DNA of 64,000 nt. It comes from Mycolicibacterium mengxianglii (GTDB lineage Bacteria > Actinomycetota > Actinomycetes > Mycobacteriales > Mycobacteriaceae). The translations under genes were made by a program, and so were the position numbers. Where the stretch lies: assembly GCF_015710575.1 (NCBI RefSeq), contig NZ_CP065373.1:3844001-3908000 (forward strand), written 5' to 3'. Positions 44,070 through 53,563 of this stretch are shown piece after piece. The notes under the pieces are model-generated. The model was not told the DNA's origin and did not search any database. It saw only the letters and a list, made by a program, of their open reading frames with translations. How positions within the stretch are numbered: position 1 is the stretch's first letter; every line of letters starts with the position of its first letter.

Positions 44070-45053
44070 ATGCCCACACTGATGATCTACGGGGCCACCG
44101 GCTACACCGGCCGCCTCACCGCCGAACACGCGGCCGCAGCCGGACTCGATCTCGTCCTGGGCGGGCGAGACCGCACCCGCCTGGCAGCACTGGCCCACGA
44201 ACTCCAGGCCAACCATCGAACGTTCGACCTCGCCAACGACGACGCGATCGACACTGCGTTGTCTGACATCACCGTCGTCCTCAACTGCGCCGGACCATTC
44301 ATGCAGACCGCGACACCACTCATGGGCGCCGCAATCCGCTCACACACCCACTACCTCGACGTCGCAGCCGAACTCGACAGCTATCACCTAGCTGAGGAAC
44401 TCGACTCGGCCGCCCGCGACGCCGGAGTCATGTTGCTTCCCGGAAGTGGCGGCAGCGTCGCCATGCTCGGCTGCCTGGCCGGCCACGCCGCACAACGCGT
44501 CAACAACCCCCAACACATGTACATCGCGCTGCATGTCGCCGGATCGATGTCACGAGGATCAGCCATCAGCGCCACCCAGAATCTCACCTCCGACTGCCTC
44601 CAACGCCTCGACGGTCAACTGGTGGCCCGAAACCCTGACGACCGACGCGAATTCGATTTCGGGTGCGGACCGGCATCCTGCTCTGCGGCAACACTTCCCG
44701 ACCTGGTGACCATCTGGCGGGCCACGGGCATCCCCCACATCGAGACCTTCGTGTACGTCTCCGGAGACGCCTTCCCGCAAGGTGACCTCACCACCCTCCC
44801 TGATGGCCCCTCAGCCGAGCAGCGGACGGCCAACCGCTACCACGCCGCCGTGGAAGTCACCGGGGCGGACGGCGCGGTGGCCCGCTCGGTCCTCGACACA
44901 GTGAACGGATACACCTTCACCCCCCTGGCCGCCGCCGAAGCCGCACGTCGTGTTCTCAGCGGCGAACAACGCCCCGGATTCCACACCCCCGCTGCACTGT
45001 TCGGCACCTCGTTCGCCGAAACCATCGCCGACACCCAGATCACGGACCTGTAA
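44070..45053 (+). CDS. Saccharopine dehydrogenase-like NAD(P)-binding protein
   Basis: 327 residues. The Rossmann loop is at the extreme N terminus (MPTLMIYGATGYTGRLTAEH) followed by GLDLVLGGRDRTRLAALAHE, and TVVLNCAGPFMQTATPLMGA with HYLDVAAELD, the pattern of the saccharopine dehydrogenase/trans-acting enoyl reductase group. The substrate is unknown. The gene is the last complete one before the tRNA end of the island. Confidence 0.84.
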   Translation: MPTLMIYGATGYTGRLTAEHAAAAGLDLVLGGRDRTRLAALAHELQANHRTFDLANDDAIDTALSDITVVLNCAGPFMQTATPLMGAAIRSHTHYLDVAAELDSYHLAEELDSAARDAGVMLLPGSGGSVAMLGCLAGHAAQRVNNPQHMYIALHVAGSMSRGSAISATQNLTSDCLQRLDGQLVARNPDDRREFDFGCGPASCSAATLPDLVTIWRATGIPHIETFVYVSGDAFPQGDLTTLPDGPSAEQRTANRYHAAVEVTGADGAVARSVLDTVNGYTFTPLAAAEAARRVLSGEQRPGFHTPAALFGTSFAETIADTQITDL

Positions 45054-45182
45054 GGCGACGGCCGCCACCCCAGTCGGCAGGCGGACGCTCGCCAGACCTG
45101 CCGGCCGAGCGGTCACCACCCACGGACGGATTAGCTGTCCTGGGTGTGGTGAAGTCTGTGATCGCACCAGGAGAATGTGGTT

Positions 45183-45440
45183 GTGGCTAGGCAGAAGAAG
45201 CTCGACCCAGACACGTGAGCGGGCGGTTCGGATGTACCAGGACCGGCTCGCTGAGACCGACGACCCAAGCTGGCGGTCCGCCGGTATGTCGGGGAGTTGC
45301 TCGGGATCAATCAGGCGACGTTGCGGAATTGGATCGAAGACCGCCATTTCACGAACCGGCCCGCGGCGCCCGCAGCGGTGAAGACAAGACCCGACCATGA
45401 CCGAACGGCGCATCAAAGCCGTCGGCGGTGACCGGCGCCA
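45183..45440 (+). pseudogene. IS3-family orfA remnant with frameshifts
   Basis: Three successive frames together give an IS3-type OrfA: a start VARQKKLDPDT, then RERAVRMYQDRLAETDDP, then LAVRRYVGELLGINQATLRN with WIEDRHF. Two frame changes (near 45215 and 45270) separate them, and no OrfB (DDE) gene follows. It is a scar of an insertion sequence at the tRNA-proximal edge of the island. Confidence 0.7.
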
Positions 45441-45521
45441 CTACGGTCGGCTGACGCACGAATCAACCGCGCGGACGTTCTGCTAACCACGCTCACAAAT
45501 CCGTTCACAAACCCAATGAAA

Positions 45522-45551
45522 ACGGCCCCCGGAGATCTCTCCGGGGGCCGT
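45522..45551 (-). terminator. Rho-independent terminator of tRNA-fMet
   Basis: A perfect 14-bp stem (ACGGCCCCCGGAGA / TCTCCGGGGGCCGT) with a 2-base loop sequence between arms; on the minus strand it is followed by TTTTC. It lies 9 bases beyond the tRNA 3' end and would stop tRNA transcription before the island. Confidence 0.85.
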
Positions 45552-45559
45552 TCTACCTA

Positions 45560-45604
45560 GTAGCGGGGACAGGATTCGAACCTGCGACCTCTGGGTTATG
45601 AGCC
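45560..45604 (-). repeat. Island border repeat within tRNA-fMet
   Basis: 45 bases identical to 34909-34953. Here the repeat forms the 3' part of an intact tRNA gene, meaning the integrating element brought a copy that restored the gene. Confidence 0.88.
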
Positions 45605-45634
45605 CAGCGAGCTACCGAGCTGCTCCACCCCGCG
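45561..45634 (-). tRNA. Initiator tRNA-fMet (CAT)
   Basis: A 74-nt tRNA without encoded CCA. The anticodon loop is CTCATAA, the anticodon stem carries the three consecutive G-C pairs (GGG/CCC) of initiators, and position 1 is an unpaired C facing U72, another initiator hallmark. The T arm reads GCAGGTTCGAATCCTGT. Its 3' part is the target of island integration. Confidence 0.95.
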
Positions 45635-45784
45635 TCGGGTAAAGACAAGATTACTGACGTGGCCACCAACCTCCAAATCGGGTGGTCAGGACCCGTTTCT
45701 GCTCAGTTTGCGCCTCCGAGGGTGCGTGGACCCGCCCCGGCACGCAGTGTCGAGGCGGGGACACGCACCCTCGCCCCAGATCGG

Positions 45785-47182
45785 TCAGAGTGGGTAACGC
45801 GCCACCTGACCGACCCGGAACACCCCAGCCGGGTCGTAGCGCTCCGCCAGGGCGGCCAGCCAGGACAACGTGGCCTCGTCGTAGCAGCGCGCCAACCGCT
45901 CCGCGTCGTCCGCAGGCGCGAAGTTGGGCAGCGCCCCGCCGGTGGACCATGGGGCCACCGCCGCCACCACGCGAGCAGCGTCCTCAGGCACCAATGCGGC
46001 GATCTCCGGCGCCAGTGCCCCGACAGTGGACACCGCGAAGGCCGCATCGCGGTGGCAGAAGGCGCTCCGATGCTGCGCCGGCCGCGCCATGGCTCCCCCG
46101 AGGTGACGCAATTCGACAATCGTCTGGACCGACCCGGCCGCCGGGCCGGTCACCGCCAGTAACGCCTCTACCGCCGCCGGGGTGAGTTCGCGCAGCAGCG
46201 CATGGTCCTCGTGTACCGGCACCGGGTCGGGCGGATCGGCGTGGACGGCGCCGATCGCCGCATAGGGCATCACACCCAGCGCATCGATCAACGGAGTCGC
46301 CACCTCGCGCATCGGCGCCAACAACCGGATGGCTTCGTTGACATCACCCAACGCCACGTAGCGCACCGCCAACGTGAACCGGCCCGCCAAGGGCGGTGGC
46401 ACATCGGGAAGCGGTGGAAGTTGCTGCAGTGCAACCGATGTCGTCACATTCTCCGACAGCGTCTTGCACCAAACCTGCCAGGCATGCAAAACCACCGAGG
46501 CGTCGTCACCATCGAAATACACTGCCCCACCGTAGAACTCCCGAATCGGCAACAGGTCGATCTCGACGGCGGTGACGATGCCGAAGGTGGCCTTGCCGCC
46601 GCGCAGACCCCAGAACAGCTCAGCATGCTGTAGTGGTGTCACCCAGAGGATTTCGCCGGTCCCGGTCACCAACTCGAAACCGCGGACAAGATCGGAAGAC
46701 AACCCGATGCTGCGGACCAGTGGACCGATCCCCCCGCCGGTGAGGAAACCGACCACACCGACACTCGGCGCCGAACCACAGGCCGGCGCCAGTCCGTACG
46801 GCGCCGTTGCATCCAGGACCTGCTGCCACCTGACCCCGGCACCGACGTAGGCGGTGTGGTTGAGGACGTCGACGTGGCAGCCCGTCAGGTCCCCCGTGTG
46901 CACCAACAACGTCGTCGGACCGATGGGCACCGCACCGTGTCCGGTGGCCTGGACGGCAACGGTCAAACCGTGCGCGGCGGCGAACTGTACGGCTTCGGAG
47001 ACGTCGCGGGCTGAACTGACGAACACCGCCGCCGCGGGCTGCACCGGAACCGCCACGTTCCACGGCGTGAGGCGTTCGTAACCGGGATCCTCGGGCAGCG
47101 CAACGCTGCCGGCGATACGGGCACGCAGGGGTGCCACCAGCTCATCGTCGAGGTGCTCACCGGTGAGGTCGGCGACGGTCAT
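45785..47182 (-). CDS. FAD-linked oxidase of the berberine bridge enzyme type
   Basis: 465 residues. The FAD_binding_4 domain shows VAVQATGHGAVPIGPTTLLV (the GHG motif that holds the flavin) and YGLAPACGSAPSVGVVGFLT with GGGIGPLVRSIGLSSDLVRG; the C terminus ends in the BBE motif (CYDEATLSWLAALAERYDP then GVFRVGQ). The His of GHG is the usual flavin-linking residue. Start ATG 47182 follows AAAGGA. It may oxidise an alcohol, sugar or secondary metabolite. Confidence 0.87.
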   Translation of the reverse strand: MTVADLTGEHLDDELVAPLRARIAGSVALPEDPGYERLTPWNVAVPVQPAAAVFVSSARDVSEAVQFAAAHGLTVAVQATGHGAVPIGPTTLLVHTGDLTGCHVDVLNHTAYVGAGVRWQQVLDATAPYGLAPACGSAPSVGVVGFLTGGGIGPLVRSIGLSSDLVRGFELVTGTGEILWVTPLQHAELFWGLRGGKATFGIVTAVEIDLLPIREFYGGAVYFDGDDASVVLHAWQVWCKTLSENVTTSVALQQLPPLPDVPPPLAGRFTLAVRYVALGDVNEAIRLLAPMREVATPLIDALGVMPYAAIGAVHADPPDPVPVHEDHALLRELTPAAVEALLAVTGPAAGSVQTIVELRHLGGAMARPAQHRSAFCHRDAAFAVSTVGALAPEIAALVPEDAARVVAAVAPWSTGGALPNFAPADDAERLARCYDEATLSWLAALAERYDPAGVFRVGQVARYPL

Positions 47183-47631
47183 GACGGGTCCTTTCCCAGG
47201 GTGCGGTTCCGAGCATTGAGCTCGCGAAAGCACGATGGGACACCGCTCTTGGTTTTGACTTGGCGGACACTTGCACCCGCCGACCTGCGGGGCGATCCGT
47301 CGGACTCCAAGCGAGATCAGGGCGCCCCGCCTCGTCGGCAACAACCAACTGGCACCGCGACAGCGTCTTCTCTGCACCGGTGCGCTCGGCGATCGCCTGC
47401 GCCGCGCTCAGGTCAGCCGTGGCCGACAGTGATAATGCCGCGAACACCAGCGTGTCGCGACGAATATCGGTGTGCCCCAAGCCAACCAGCGCGTGGCGGT
47501 ACGGAATAGGTGATGTTCCCGCAACTTTGGCCCTGGGCGATCAGCAGACGCCCCAGCACGCTATTCACAGCTCTGCCGTGGACCACCTGCACTGAACCCA
47601 GACAACTGATACCGCACAGCTTAGGTTTAGA
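47183..47631. other. Unassigned interval between the FAD oxidase and the UPF0182 gene
   Basis: About 450 bases. A minus-strand frame around 47260-47480 has protein-like composition (LVFAALSLSATADLSAAQAI, LSRCQLVVADEAGRPDLAW) but lacks a start with a ribosome site and is broken at both ends, so it may be a decayed gene. I see no RNA gene. Confidence 0.3.
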
Positions 47632-47679
47632 GACGGCACCGGTTGTTGCGCGGGCTACGCGCAACAACCGGGTGCCGTC
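47632..47679. terminator. Long stem-loop after the UPF0182 gene
   Basis: A 21-bp stem with one bulged base (GACGGCACCGGTTGTTGCGCG facing its complement) and a 5-base loop lies 15 bases beyond the UPF0182 stop. No clear U-run follows, but position and stability fit a transcription end or mRNA-stabilising hairpin. Confidence 0.65.
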
Positions 47680-47693
47680 CCTTTCGTGTGCGG

Positions 47694-50600
47694 TCAGCGG
47701 GTCTGGCGGTACCTGTTCATCGCGTCATCGAGGCGCTGCAGTGCCTCACCGAACTCGGCGAAGTTCCCGCTCGTCTGCGCCTCCTGCATACCGTCGAGTG
47801 CAGTCTGCACCTCAGCCAACGCGGCGGACTTGGCCGGTGAGAGCGTCACCGGAGCACCGTCGGATACCGGCGGAATGGCCGCTACCGGCGTCGGCACCTC
47901 CGGCTGTCCGGCCGGCGGCGCCTCCGACGGCCGGGCATTCGGCGGCGGCGAGTCACCGGGCGCGTTTGCCGGGGCGGCAGCACCCGGCGTGGGAGCCGGA
48001 CCCGTCGCGGTGGCCCCAGCGCCGGCGCCGAAGATCTCGTCGAGCGCATCGCGCACCGTCGGGCCGTAACCGACCTTGTCGTTGTACATCATCGCCACCC
48101 GGATCAGGCGTGGGTACGACGATGCCGCGTCACTGGCCCCCGGAGAGGCGTAGATGGGCGCGACATACAACAGGCCGCCCTGACCCACCGGCAACGTCAA
48201 CAGGTTGCCCCAGCGGATCCGGTTCTGATTGTCGCGGCCGATGACACCCAGGTCCTGGCTGACCGCAGTATCGGTACTGATCGCGTTGAACGCCAGCTTG
48301 GGGCCATTGACCTGCCCCGGGATGGTCAGCACCGTGATCTTGCCGTAGTTGGCTGGATCGGAACTGGCACTGATGTAGGCAGCGAGGAAGTCGCGGCGGA
48401 ACCGGTTCATCGCACTGGTCAGCTGGAACGATGCCGAATTATCGTTCTCGGCAACGTCTTTGGCGACGATGTAGTACGGCGGCTGATAGCTGCTGGCCGT
48501 CGGGTTCGGGTCCAGCGGCACGTCCCAGAAATCCGAGGTCGAGAAGAACGTCACCGGATCGTCGACGTGGTACTTCGCCAGCAGGGCGCGCTGGACCTTG
48601 AACAGGTCCTCGGGGTAGCGCAGGTGCTCGGCGAGCTCGGGCGAGATGTCGGCCTTGGGCTTGATCGTGTCCGGGAACACCTTCATCCACGCCTGCAGCA
48701 CCGGATCGTTCTCGTCCTGCGCGTACAGCGTCACAGTGCCGTCATAGGCGTCGACGGTGGCCTTGACCGAGTTGCGGATGTAGGACACCTGCTTGTCCGG
48801 AAGCAGCCGGTTGGCGACGGCCTCGTTGGAATCGGCCGTCGCACTCGACAGCGATGTCAGCTCCGAATACGGGTAGTTGTCCAACGTGGTGTAGCCGTCG
48901 ACGATCCACACCATCTTCTTGTTCACGATCGCCGGATACACGCTGGTATCGGTGGTCAGCCATGGCGCCACGGCCTCCACCCGCTCGGCGGGATCACGGT
49001 TGAACAGGATCTTGCTGTTTTCGTTGATGACACTGGAGAACAGGAAATTTCGCTCGGCGAACTTGGCCGCGAACACTGACCGGGCGAACCAGTTGCCCAG
49101 CGGAACGCCGCCACTGCCCTGGTAGGTGTAGTTCCGGGTCTCGGTGTTGGTCTCGTAGTCGTACTCACGGGCCGCGCCGCCGTTGCTGCCGACGATCGCG
49201 TAATCGGAAGGCGCCGAAGCGATGACCGGGCCGTAGTAGATGCGGGGCTGATCCAGCGGCGCGGGGCCGGGCGAGACCACCGAACCGTTGCCGCCGACGA
49301 CACTGGCCAGGAACTCCGGGTAGCCACCGTTCTGGTTGGGATCGTTGGCGATACCGCGAACCGTGTTGGCCGGGGAGGCGATGAAGCCGTTGCCGTGGGT
49401 GTAGACGGTGTGCCGGTTGATCCAGTCACGCTGGTTGTCGATCAACCGCTCGGGGTTGAGCTCGCGGGCGGCCACCACGTAGTCACGCAGTGCGCCGTCG
49501 GGGGCAGAGTAGCGGTCCATCGCCAGCTGCTCAGGGAAGCTGTAGAAGTTCTTGCCCTGCTGGAACTGCGTGAACGCCGGGCTGACGATCGTCGGATCCA
49601 GCAAGCGGATGTTCGACGTGGTGGCCCGGTCAGCCGCGACCTGCTGAGCGGTGGCATTGGCGTTGCCGCTGTAGTCGCGGTAGGTGACCGTCTGGTCGGT
49701 GAGTCCGTAGGCACCCCTGGTCGCAGCGATGCTGCGGGAAATGTATTCGCTTTCCTTCTGCGCCGCGTTGGGCTTGACGCTGATCTGCTCGACCACCAGC
49801 GGCCAGCCGGCGCCGATGATCACCGAGCTCAGCAGCAGCAGGACCAGGCCGATCGCCGGGATCCGCAGGTCCTTGAGCACCAACGCCGAGAACACCGCCG
49901 CGGCACAGATCACCGCGATCGCCAACAGGATCAGCTTTGCGGGCAGAACGGCGTTGATATCGGTATAGCCGGCCCCGGTGAACGGCTTGCCGCCCCGGGT
50001 ATGGCTGAGCAATTCGTAGCGATCCAACCAGTAGGCGAAGGCCTTGAGCAGCACCAGCACACCCACCAGCGCCACCAACTGGATGCGGGCCGGACGGCTC
50101 AACACCCCGGCACGGCCGGCTAGACGGATGCCGCCGAAGATGTAGTGCCCGACCATGTTCGCCAGAAAGGCCAGGAACAGGGCGATCATCACGTAGTTGA
50201 GCACCAGCCGGTAAAACGGCAGGTCAAAGGCGTAGAACCCCAGATCCAGGCCGAACTGCGGATCGGTGACCCCGAACTCGCCGCCGTGCAGGAACAACTG
50301 GACGTAGACCCAGTAACTCTGGGCGATCAAGCCGGCGAAGAAGCCGATGGCCACCGGGATACCGATACCGATGAGCTTGAGCCGGGACAGCACCGCCGTG
50401 CGGTACCGCGCCACCGGATCGTTGGGCCCGGCCGTGGGTACGAACACCGGCCGTGTTCGGTAAGCCAGCGCCAACCCGGCGAAGACGATCGCGCCGACCA
50501 CCAGCGCCACCACTACGAAGACCACGAGTCGGGTCAACAGCGTCGTGGTGAATACCGACCGGTATCCAAGTTCGCCGAACCACAGCCAGTCGACATACGT

Positions 50601-50714
50601 GTCCACCAGCCGGGGACCGACCAGCAGGAACAGCACCGCCACCAAGGCAATGGCAATCAGAATCCGGCTGCGCCGAGTCAACTTTGGCATCCGCGCGGCG
50701 GGCCGCATACCCAC
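47694..50714 (-). CDS. UPF0182 family large membrane protein (Rv3193c-like)
   Basis: 1006 residues from a GTG start; the beginning [19 protein letters not shown] matches the mycobacterial family. Seven N-terminal membrane helices (for example [20 protein letters not shown]) are followed by a large extracytoplasmic region of about 600 residues rich in Tyr/Asn and a Pro/Ala-rich tail. The biochemical role of UPF0182 is unknown. It is the first gene of the conserved Rv3193c-Rv3201c-like block, head to tail with the PDZ protease. Confidence 0.92.
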   Translation of the reverse strand: MGMRPAARMPKLTRRSRILIAIALVAVLFLLVGPRLVDTYVDWLWFGELGYRSVFTTTLLTRLVVFVVVALVVGAIVFAGLALAYRTRPVFVPTAGPNDPVARYRTAVLSRLKLIGIGIPVAIGFFAGLIAQSYWVYVQLFLHGGEFGVTDPQFGLDLGFYAFDLPFYRLVLNYVMIALFLAFLANMVGHYIFGGIRLAGRAGVLSRPARIQLVALVGVLVLLKAFAYWLDRYELLSHTRGGKPFTGAGYTDINAVLPAKLILLAIAVICAAAVFSALVLKDLRIPAIGLVLLLLSSVIIGAGWPLVVEQISVKPNAAQKESEYISRSIAATRGAYGLTDQTVTYRDYSGNANATAQQVAADRATTSNIRLLDPTIVSPAFTQFQQGKNFYSFPEQLAMDRYSAPDGALRDYVVAARELNPERLIDNQRDWINRHTVYTHGNGFIASPANTVRGIANDPNQNGGYPEFLASVVGGNGSVVSPGPAPLDQPRIYYGPVIASAPSDYAIVGSNGGAAREYDYETNTETRNYTYQGSGGVPLGNWFARSVFAAKFAERNFLFSSVINENSKILFNRDPAERVEAVAPWLTTDTSVYPAIVNKKMVWIVDGYTTLDNYPYSELTSLSSATADSNEAVANRLLPDKQVSYIRNSVKATVDAYDGTVTLYAQDENDPVLQAWMKVFPDTIKPKADISPELAEHLRYPEDLFKVQRALLAKYHVDDPVTFFSTSDFWDVPLDPNPTASSYQPPYYIVAKDVAENDNSASFQLTSAMNRFRRDFLAAYISASSDPANYGKITVLTIPGQVNGPKLAFNAISTDTAVSQDLGVIGRDNQNRIRWGNLLTLPVGQGGLLYVAPIYASPGASDAASSYPRLIRVAMMYNDKVGYGPTVRDALDEIFGAGAGATATGPAPTPGAAAPANAPGDSPPPNARPSEAPPAGQPEVPTPVAAIPPVSDGAPVTLSPAKSAALAEVQTALDGMQEAQTSGNFAEFGEALQRLDDAMNRYRQTR

Positions 50715-50804
50715 GTGTTACTCCCTGGTGAGGTGATGGTCAGAGGTGTACTGTGACGGACCCAACTGTACGCAACGAGGTTCGAGCAACCACCCCCTCC
50801 TCCG

Positions 50805-51827
50805 TCAGCAACGTGGCGGTTCGCCACCGGCCGTCAACGTTTCCAGCGCGTCCACCGCGCTTTCGAGAGTTTGCACCTTCACCAAGTCCAGGCCGTCCTG
50901 CGGATCGGACTTGGCTTCCTCGCAGTTGTCTGCCGGCACCAGGAACACCGTAGCTCCGGCTTCACTGGCCGCCAGCATCTTGTGGGTGATCCCGCCGATC
51001 GGTCCGACCTGGCCGGTGCCGTCGATGGTGCCGGTGCCTGCGATGAACTTCGATCCACTGAGGTCACCGGTGGTCAGCTTGTCCACCACGGCCAGGCTGA
51101 ACATCAGCCCAGCCGACGGGCCGCCGATGTTGGCCAGGTTGAAGTCGATGGTGAACGGCGCCCACGGCGCGTCCAGTACTGACACCCCGACCAGACCGGA
51201 GTCCTTGTCGGGATGCTTGCCCAGCGTGATCGTGCTGGTGCCCACCGACCCGTCCTTACGCCGGTAGTCGACGACGATCTGGTCACCGGGCTTGGTGCCG
51301 TCCAGCAAATGCGTGAAATCGTCGACGCTCTTCACGGGCCGGCCGTTGACCGCGTCGATCGCGTCGCCCTTCTGCAGCACTCCCAACGCCGGCCCGGGGT
51401 CGTTGACCTCGGCCACCGTCAGGGCGGGCGCGTAATGCAGATAGCCCAGGGCCGCGTACTCGGCGCTGTTCTCGGATTTCTCGAACTCGGCGGTATTGGC
51501 TGCCTGAACCTGGTCGCGTGTTTGGTCCGGCGGGTACACCAGATCCCGCGGTACCAGCTGTTCGCGGCCCGACATCCACAGGCTCAATGCATGCCCCAGG
51601 GTCAAACCGTCGCGCTGGGAGACCGTTGTCATGTTCAGGTGACCCGACGTCGGCTTGGTCTCGGTGCCTTCGATCTGGACTACCGGCTTGCCGTCGAATT
51701 CGCCGAGCGTGTCGAAAGTGGGTCCTGGACCCAGCGATACGAAGGGCACCGTCACGACGGCGAGAAGCACACCGAAGGCGACTATCGGCACCAGCGCCAC
51801 CAGCAGCGTCATAATCCGCCTGTTCAC
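50805..51827 (-). CDS. PDZ/Lon-like membrane serine protease (Rv3194c, YlbL-like)
   Basis: 340 residues from GTG 51827. An N-terminal signal anchor (LVALVPIVAFGVLLAVVTV) is followed by a PDZ domain (about 135-205; ALGVLQKGDAIDAVNGRPVK) and a Lon-type S16 domain with the catalytic dyad Ser238 (GGPSAGLMFSLA) and Lys283 (GGITHKMLAA). It would cleave membrane or exported proteins. A GTG three codons upstream would also be possible. Confidence 0.9.
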   Translation of the reverse strand: MNRRIMTLLVALVPIVAFGVLLAVVTVPFVSLGPGPTFDTLGEFDGKPVVQIEGTETKPTSGHLNMTTVSQRDGLTLGHALSLWMSGREQLVPRDLVYPPDQTRDQVQAANTAEFEKSENSAEYAALGYLHYAPALTVAEVNDPGPALGVLQKGDAIDAVNGRPVKSVDDFTHLLDGTKPGDQIVVDYRRKDGSVGTSTITLGKHPDKDSGLVGVSVLDAPWAPFTIDFNLANIGGPSAGLMFSLAVVDKLTTGDLSGSKFIAGTGTIDGTGQVGPIGGITHKMLAASEAGATVFLVPADNCEEAKSDPQDGLDLVKVQTLESAVDALETLTAGGEPPRC

Positions 51828-51842
51828 GCCGCCCACAGTAGA

Positions 51843-52040
51843 CGGCCCGGTCGAGGAGCCCGAGGTACGAGGGTGACGATGGGCCGGGCCCAGAAATCAC
51901 GGCCCGGTCGAGGAGCCCCGCCCGGTCAAGGAGCCCGAGGGACGAGGGCGAGGAAGGGCCGGGCGTAACGCCGAGGGACGAGGGTGACGATGGGCCGGGC
52001 CCAACGCCGAGGTACGAGGGCACGCCGGCAGAACAGCAAG
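51843..52040. repeat. Degenerate tandem repeat (GAGGNACGAGGGTGACGATG type)
   Basis: The intergenic region between the divergent protease and DUF2342 genes contains four to five imperfect copies of a 30-45 base unit built from GGTCGAGGAGCCC, GAGGTACGAGGGTGACGA and TGGGCCGGGC. Unit lengths vary and some copies are partial. It shares the GAGGTACGAGG core with the 59/61-bp repeat at 59101, pointing to one family of dispersed elements. Promoters of both flanking genes must lie in or beside it. Confidence 0.6.
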
Positions 52041-52123
52041 GCCGGGCCGAGACGCGGACCGGTTCACTGAGAGCGTGAGTGGGGTCCGCGCGCCCGCACA
52101 ACACGGTGAGTACCGTTGGACTC

Positions 52124-53527
52124 ATGGCTGACCTGCCCTTCGGCTTTTCGTCCGGAGAAAACCACGATCGTGACCGCGGCGATAAGGACGACAACTCGGA
52201 CTCGAACTCCGGTTCCCGCTCCGGACCGAATCCGTCGGACCCCTTCGGATTCGGCGGTGCTGGCGGTGGCTTCGACATGAACGACCTCGGCCAGATCTTC
52301 ACCCGGCTGGGCCAGATGTTCTCCGCCGGCGGTGGTCCGATGGGTGCCTCCGGGACGTCGGCAGGGCCGGTGAACTACGACCTGGCCCGCCAACTGGCGT
52401 CGAGTTCGATCGGGTTCGTCGCCCCGATCCCCGAGAACACCACCAAAGCCATCGCTGACGCGGTGCATCTGGCCGACACCTGGCTCGATGGGGTCACCGC
52501 GCTGCCCGCGGGGGCCAGCAAGGCCGTCGCTTGGACGGCCACCGACTGGATCGACAACACCCTCGACACGTGGAAGCGGTTGTGCGACCCGGTGGCCGAA
52601 CAGATCTCCACCATGTGGGCCTCGGCTCTGCCCGAAGAGGCCAAGAGCATGGCGGGCCCGCTGTTGTCGATGATCACGCAGATGGGCGGCATGGCGTTCG
52701 GCTCGCAGCTGGGGCAGGCACTGGGCCGGCTGTCGAAAGAAGTGCTGACCTCGACCGACATCGGCTTGCCGCTGGGACCCAAAGGTGTGGCAGCGCTGAT
52801 GCCCGAGGCCATCGAGGAGTTCTCCTCCGGCCTCGAGCAGCCTCGCGCTGAGATCCTCACCTTCCTGGCAGCCCGCGAGGCCGCTCACCACCGGCTGTTC
52901 ACCCATGTGCCGTGGCTGGCGAGCCAGCTAATGAGCAATGTCGAGGCATTCGCCAGAGGCATCCAGATCGATATGAGTGGCATCGAAGAGCTCGCCCAAG
53001 GTTTCAACCCGGCGGCGATGGCCGACCCGGCAGCCATGGAACAGCTGCTCAACCAGGGTGTCTTCGAGCCGAAGGCCACTCCGGAGCAGACCGCCGCCCT
53101 GGAGCGGCTGGAAACGCTGCTCGCGTTGATCGAGGGCTGGGTCCAGACCGTGGTAACTGCCGCACTCGGGGAACGCATTCCCGGCACTTCGGCGCTGTCG
53201 GAGACCCTGCGGCGACGCCGCGCCACGGGCGGGCCGGCCGAGCAGACTTTCGCGACACTGGTCGGCTTGGAGCTGCGTCCCCGCAAGCTGCGCGAGGCCG
53301 CCGTGCTGTGGGAGCGCCTGACCGACGCCGCCGGCGACGACGCCCGCGACGCGGTTTGGCAGCATCCGGACCTGCTGCCCGATTCCGAGGACCTCGACGA
53401 CCCCGCCGCGTTCATCGACCGGGTGATCGGCGGGGACACCAGTGGCATCGACATCGACAAGGCGCTGGCCGAGTTCGAGAAAGAGATCAACCCCGGTGAG
53501 CCCGGGGATCCCCCTGTGGACAAGTAA
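52124..53527 (+). CDS. DUF2342/zincin-like protein (Rv3195-like)
   Basis: 467 residues from ATG 52124. The first 80 residues are Gly/Ser/Asp-rich and probably disordered (GGAGGGFDMNDLGQIFTRLG). The core matches the actinobacterial family annotated as zinc-dependent metalloprotease/hydrolase (PLLSMITQMGGMAFGSQLGQ, ALMPEAIEEFSSGLEQ, AREAAHHRLFTHVPWLASQL). The HH pair in AAHHR stands where the family has its presumed metal residues; proteolytic activity is not demonstrated as far as I know. Synteny supports orthology with Rv3195. Confidence 0.87.
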   Translation: MADLPFGFSSGENHDRDRGDKDDNSDSNSGSRSGPNPSDPFGFGGAGGGFDMNDLGQIFTRLGQMFSAGGGPMGASGTSAGPVNYDLARQLASSSIGFVAPIPENTTKAIADAVHLADTWLDGVTALPAGASKAVAWTATDWIDNTLDTWKRLCDPVAEQISTMWASALPEEAKSMAGPLLSMITQMGGMAFGSQLGQALGRLSKEVLTSTDIGLPLGPKGVAALMPEAIEEFSSGLEQPRAEILTFLAAREAAHHRLFTHVPWLASQLMSNVEAFARGIQIDMSGIEELAQGFNPAAMADPAAMEQLLNQGVFEPKATPEQTAALERLETLLALIEGWVQTVVTAALGERIPGTSALSETLRRRRATGGPAEQTFATLVGLELRPRKLREAAVLWERLTDAAGDDARDAVWQHPDLLPDSEDLDDPAAFIDRVIGGDTSGIDIDKALAEFEKEINPGEPGDPPVDK

Positions 53528-53563
53528 ACGCAGCGCCGACGTGCGCGTGTCACAGTCGGCGCC

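Larger units (their letters stand above)
34909..45604. mobile_element. 10.7-kb genomic island in the initiator tRNA gene
   Basis: The segment lies between two directly repeated 45-bp tRNA-fMet 3' ends, both followed by a similar terminator and by copies of a TCACAAATCCGTTCACA-like motif (34830s, 35068-35090, 45490s). Cargo: FBP protein, oxidoreductases, VOC enzymes, two regulators, a lipoprotein. Recombination genes are only remnants (resolvase at 36450, IS3 orfA at 45183); no tyrosine recombinase is seen, so the island is probably fixed or needs help to move. Confidence 0.75.

Noticed and set aside
44811..45416. 201-residue minus-strand frame
   Set aside because: Antisense shadow over the end of the saccharopine-dehydrogenase-like gene and the IS3 remnant; no domain or ribosome site.
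45121..45480. Active IS3 insertion sequence
   Set aside because: Only a frameshifted orfA remnant is present and no DDE transposase follows.
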